Source: Cloacibacillus porcorum (lineage in GTDB: Bacteria > Synergistota > Synergistia > Synergistales > Synergistaceae). Taken from it: DNA of 64,000 bases. Under the pieces are notes generated by a model, which had not been told where the DNA came from, did not search any database, and was given only the letters and a program-made list of their open reading frames with translations. Shown here one piece after another: positions 63,295 through 64,000 of this stretch; positions within the stretch are counted from its first letter, which is position 1, and every line of letters begins with the position of its first letter. The stretch is taken from the NCBI RefSeq assembly GCF_001701045.1, contig NZ_CP016757.1:1667501-1731500 (forward strand), written 5' to 3'. Both the position numbers and the translations under genes were made by a program.

Positions 63295-64000
63295 TTATTT
63301 GTCAGGTTTGCCATCCATATAATCCGCGCTGGGGTCTCCCAACAACAGGTATTCAAGTATATTCGTAATGGTGTGACGGTCTGGCTTGTTGCGGTACAAT
63401 TCCAAAGTCGCCCACACAAATATGTCTCCAATTTTGGTTATCTTTTTTTGATGAATCCCCTCCCACAGATATTTGTCAAAAACATGATTTACTGTAGTAT
63501 ACGACGGAGCTGAGGCTCCCAAAAAACTGATAGCCTTCAGCTGTTTTATCCATTCCACTCCGAAGCTGCCGGATTTGTGGATACTACAGTTATTGCAGGC
63601 GATACTCAACACGTGGGGCGTATTTCTTTTGACATCAAGCGTTGGGATATCTTTGACTGAAAGGCCGTTACCCGACTGCCATCTGTCGTAGTCTCCGTGC
63701 CCGCGGTAATTTATAAAACCTACGGCGTTGTTTATTTCTTTGATCAGAGTTTCTTTTGAACATTGCCCGTCATAGCATTCCGTTACGGAAAAGTCTCCGG
63801 TGAGCGTTGATTTTATGTCGCGCTTGCATTGTTCATATCCGTGTGATGGGTCGTTATATGAAGTGAATACGGCATTTTTTCGTTTATCGTTGTAAAAACG
63901 GTTGTAATACGAAGCGTAATCTGCCACTTTATTCATTTCTTCAACCGATGATACAGGCAATCTGCCCAAGGCAAATAGAGGGATCGGTTTTGCCGGGTCG
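63295..64000 (-). CDS. Gingipain-like (C25) cysteine peptidase, N-terminal part outside window
   Basis: The frame is open to the window edge, so only the C-terminal 234 or so residues of the gene are seen. ALGRLPVSSVEEMN is the usual C25 entry block, FINYRGHGDYDRW holds the catalytic His, and VLSIACNNCSIHKSG the catalytic Cys region; the part ends in ILEYLLLGDPSADY, the common end of the C25 domain. The peptidase is probably secreted in full length, but the signal region is not visible. The start TTG at 63969 is internal. The VWA gene follows after 14 bases, probably in one operon. Confidence 0.82.
   Translation of the reverse strand, partial: DPAKPIPLFALGRLPVSSVEEMNKVADYASYYNRFYNDKRKNAVFTSYNDPSHGYEQCKRDIKSTLTGDFSVTECYDGQCSKETLIKEINNAVGFINYRGHGDYDRWQSGNGLSVKDIPTLDVKRNTPHVLSIACNNCSIHKSGSFGVEWIKQLKAISFLGASAPSYTTVNHVFDKYLWEGIHQKKITKIGDIFVWATLELYRNKPDRHTITNILEYLLLGDPSADYMDGKPDK

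Noticed and set aside
62981-63431. N-terminal extension of the second VWA frame up to 63431
   Set aside because: It overlaps the intact first half of the VWA gene and the 3' end of the peptidase gene, and its translation (Cys- and Trp-rich) resembles nothing; the true start is 63280 in the other frame.

Overview
The window reads as a chromosomal segment of an anaerobic, diderm, meso-DAP-type bacterium, most likely a member of the Synergistota (Cloacibacillus/Synergistes-like). This is inferred from a V-type rather than F-type ATPase, a compact mra/dcw cluster with a DNPR-type MurE, a Mo/W-cofactor operon with two MoeA paralogues, a double-cubane-cluster reductase pair, and G+C-rich codon use with frequent GTG/TTG starts. 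No 16S rRNA is present, so the placement is an inference. No tRNA, IS element, CRISPR array or origin was seen.

Layout. 1-3.1 kb: end of a V-ATPase operon (B, partial; D), a terminator and an Fe-S aldo/keto reductase. 3.1-3.55 kb: RNase P RNA with its own promoter and terminator. 3.7-6.6 kb (minus): two tandem membrane GGDEF proteins, one with an intact active site and one degenerate. 7.2-24.4 kb: the division/cell-wall cluster mraZ-rsmH-ftsL-ftsI-murE-murF-mraY-murD-ftsW-murG-murC-murB-ftsQ-ftsA-ftsZ, headed by a phased array of MraZ boxes. 24.5-26.6 kb: a radical SAM protein and a SPOR-domain division protein. 26.8-32.3 kb: molybdenum-cofactor operon (moeA, moeA-PBP fusion, moaA, moaC, mogA fusion). 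32.7-37.3 kb: an AAA ATPase and an AT-rich, probably acquired SF1 helicase-nuclease. 37.5-39.6 kb (minus): double-cubane reductase, its ATP-dependent activator and a possible 9-codon leader peptide. 39.8-44.7 kb: rapZ-yvcK-whiA-glycogen debranching enzyme. 44.8-48.1 kb: gap-pgk and tpiA. 48.4-54.8 kb (minus): ketopantoate-reductase-like gene, then obgE-nadD-LCP-rsfS-HIT, and rplU-rpmA with a clear sigma-70-type promoter.

55.1-60.5 kb is an AT-richer accessory module. A large SARP/AfsR-type STAND regulator (winged helix, BTAD, AAA, TPR) is divergent from an alpha-oxoamine-synthase-like PLP enzyme overlapped by a DMT-family permease. The arrangement suggests synthesis, export and regulation of a small aminoketone or lipid-like molecule. 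It is the best candidate in the window for an undescribed system. The last 3 kb (minus) carry an aldo/keto reductase, a VWA-domain gene broken inside the VWA fold, and the 3' part of a gingipain-like (C25) cysteine peptidase running off the window.

The core regions work as a unit of envelope growth (MurC-G, MraY, FtsW/FtsI, FtsA/Z, SPOR, LCP ligase) and central carbon control (RapZ/YvcK next to a glycogen enzyme and lower glycolysis). The accessory genes cluster at 33.8-37.3 kb and from 55 kb onward.
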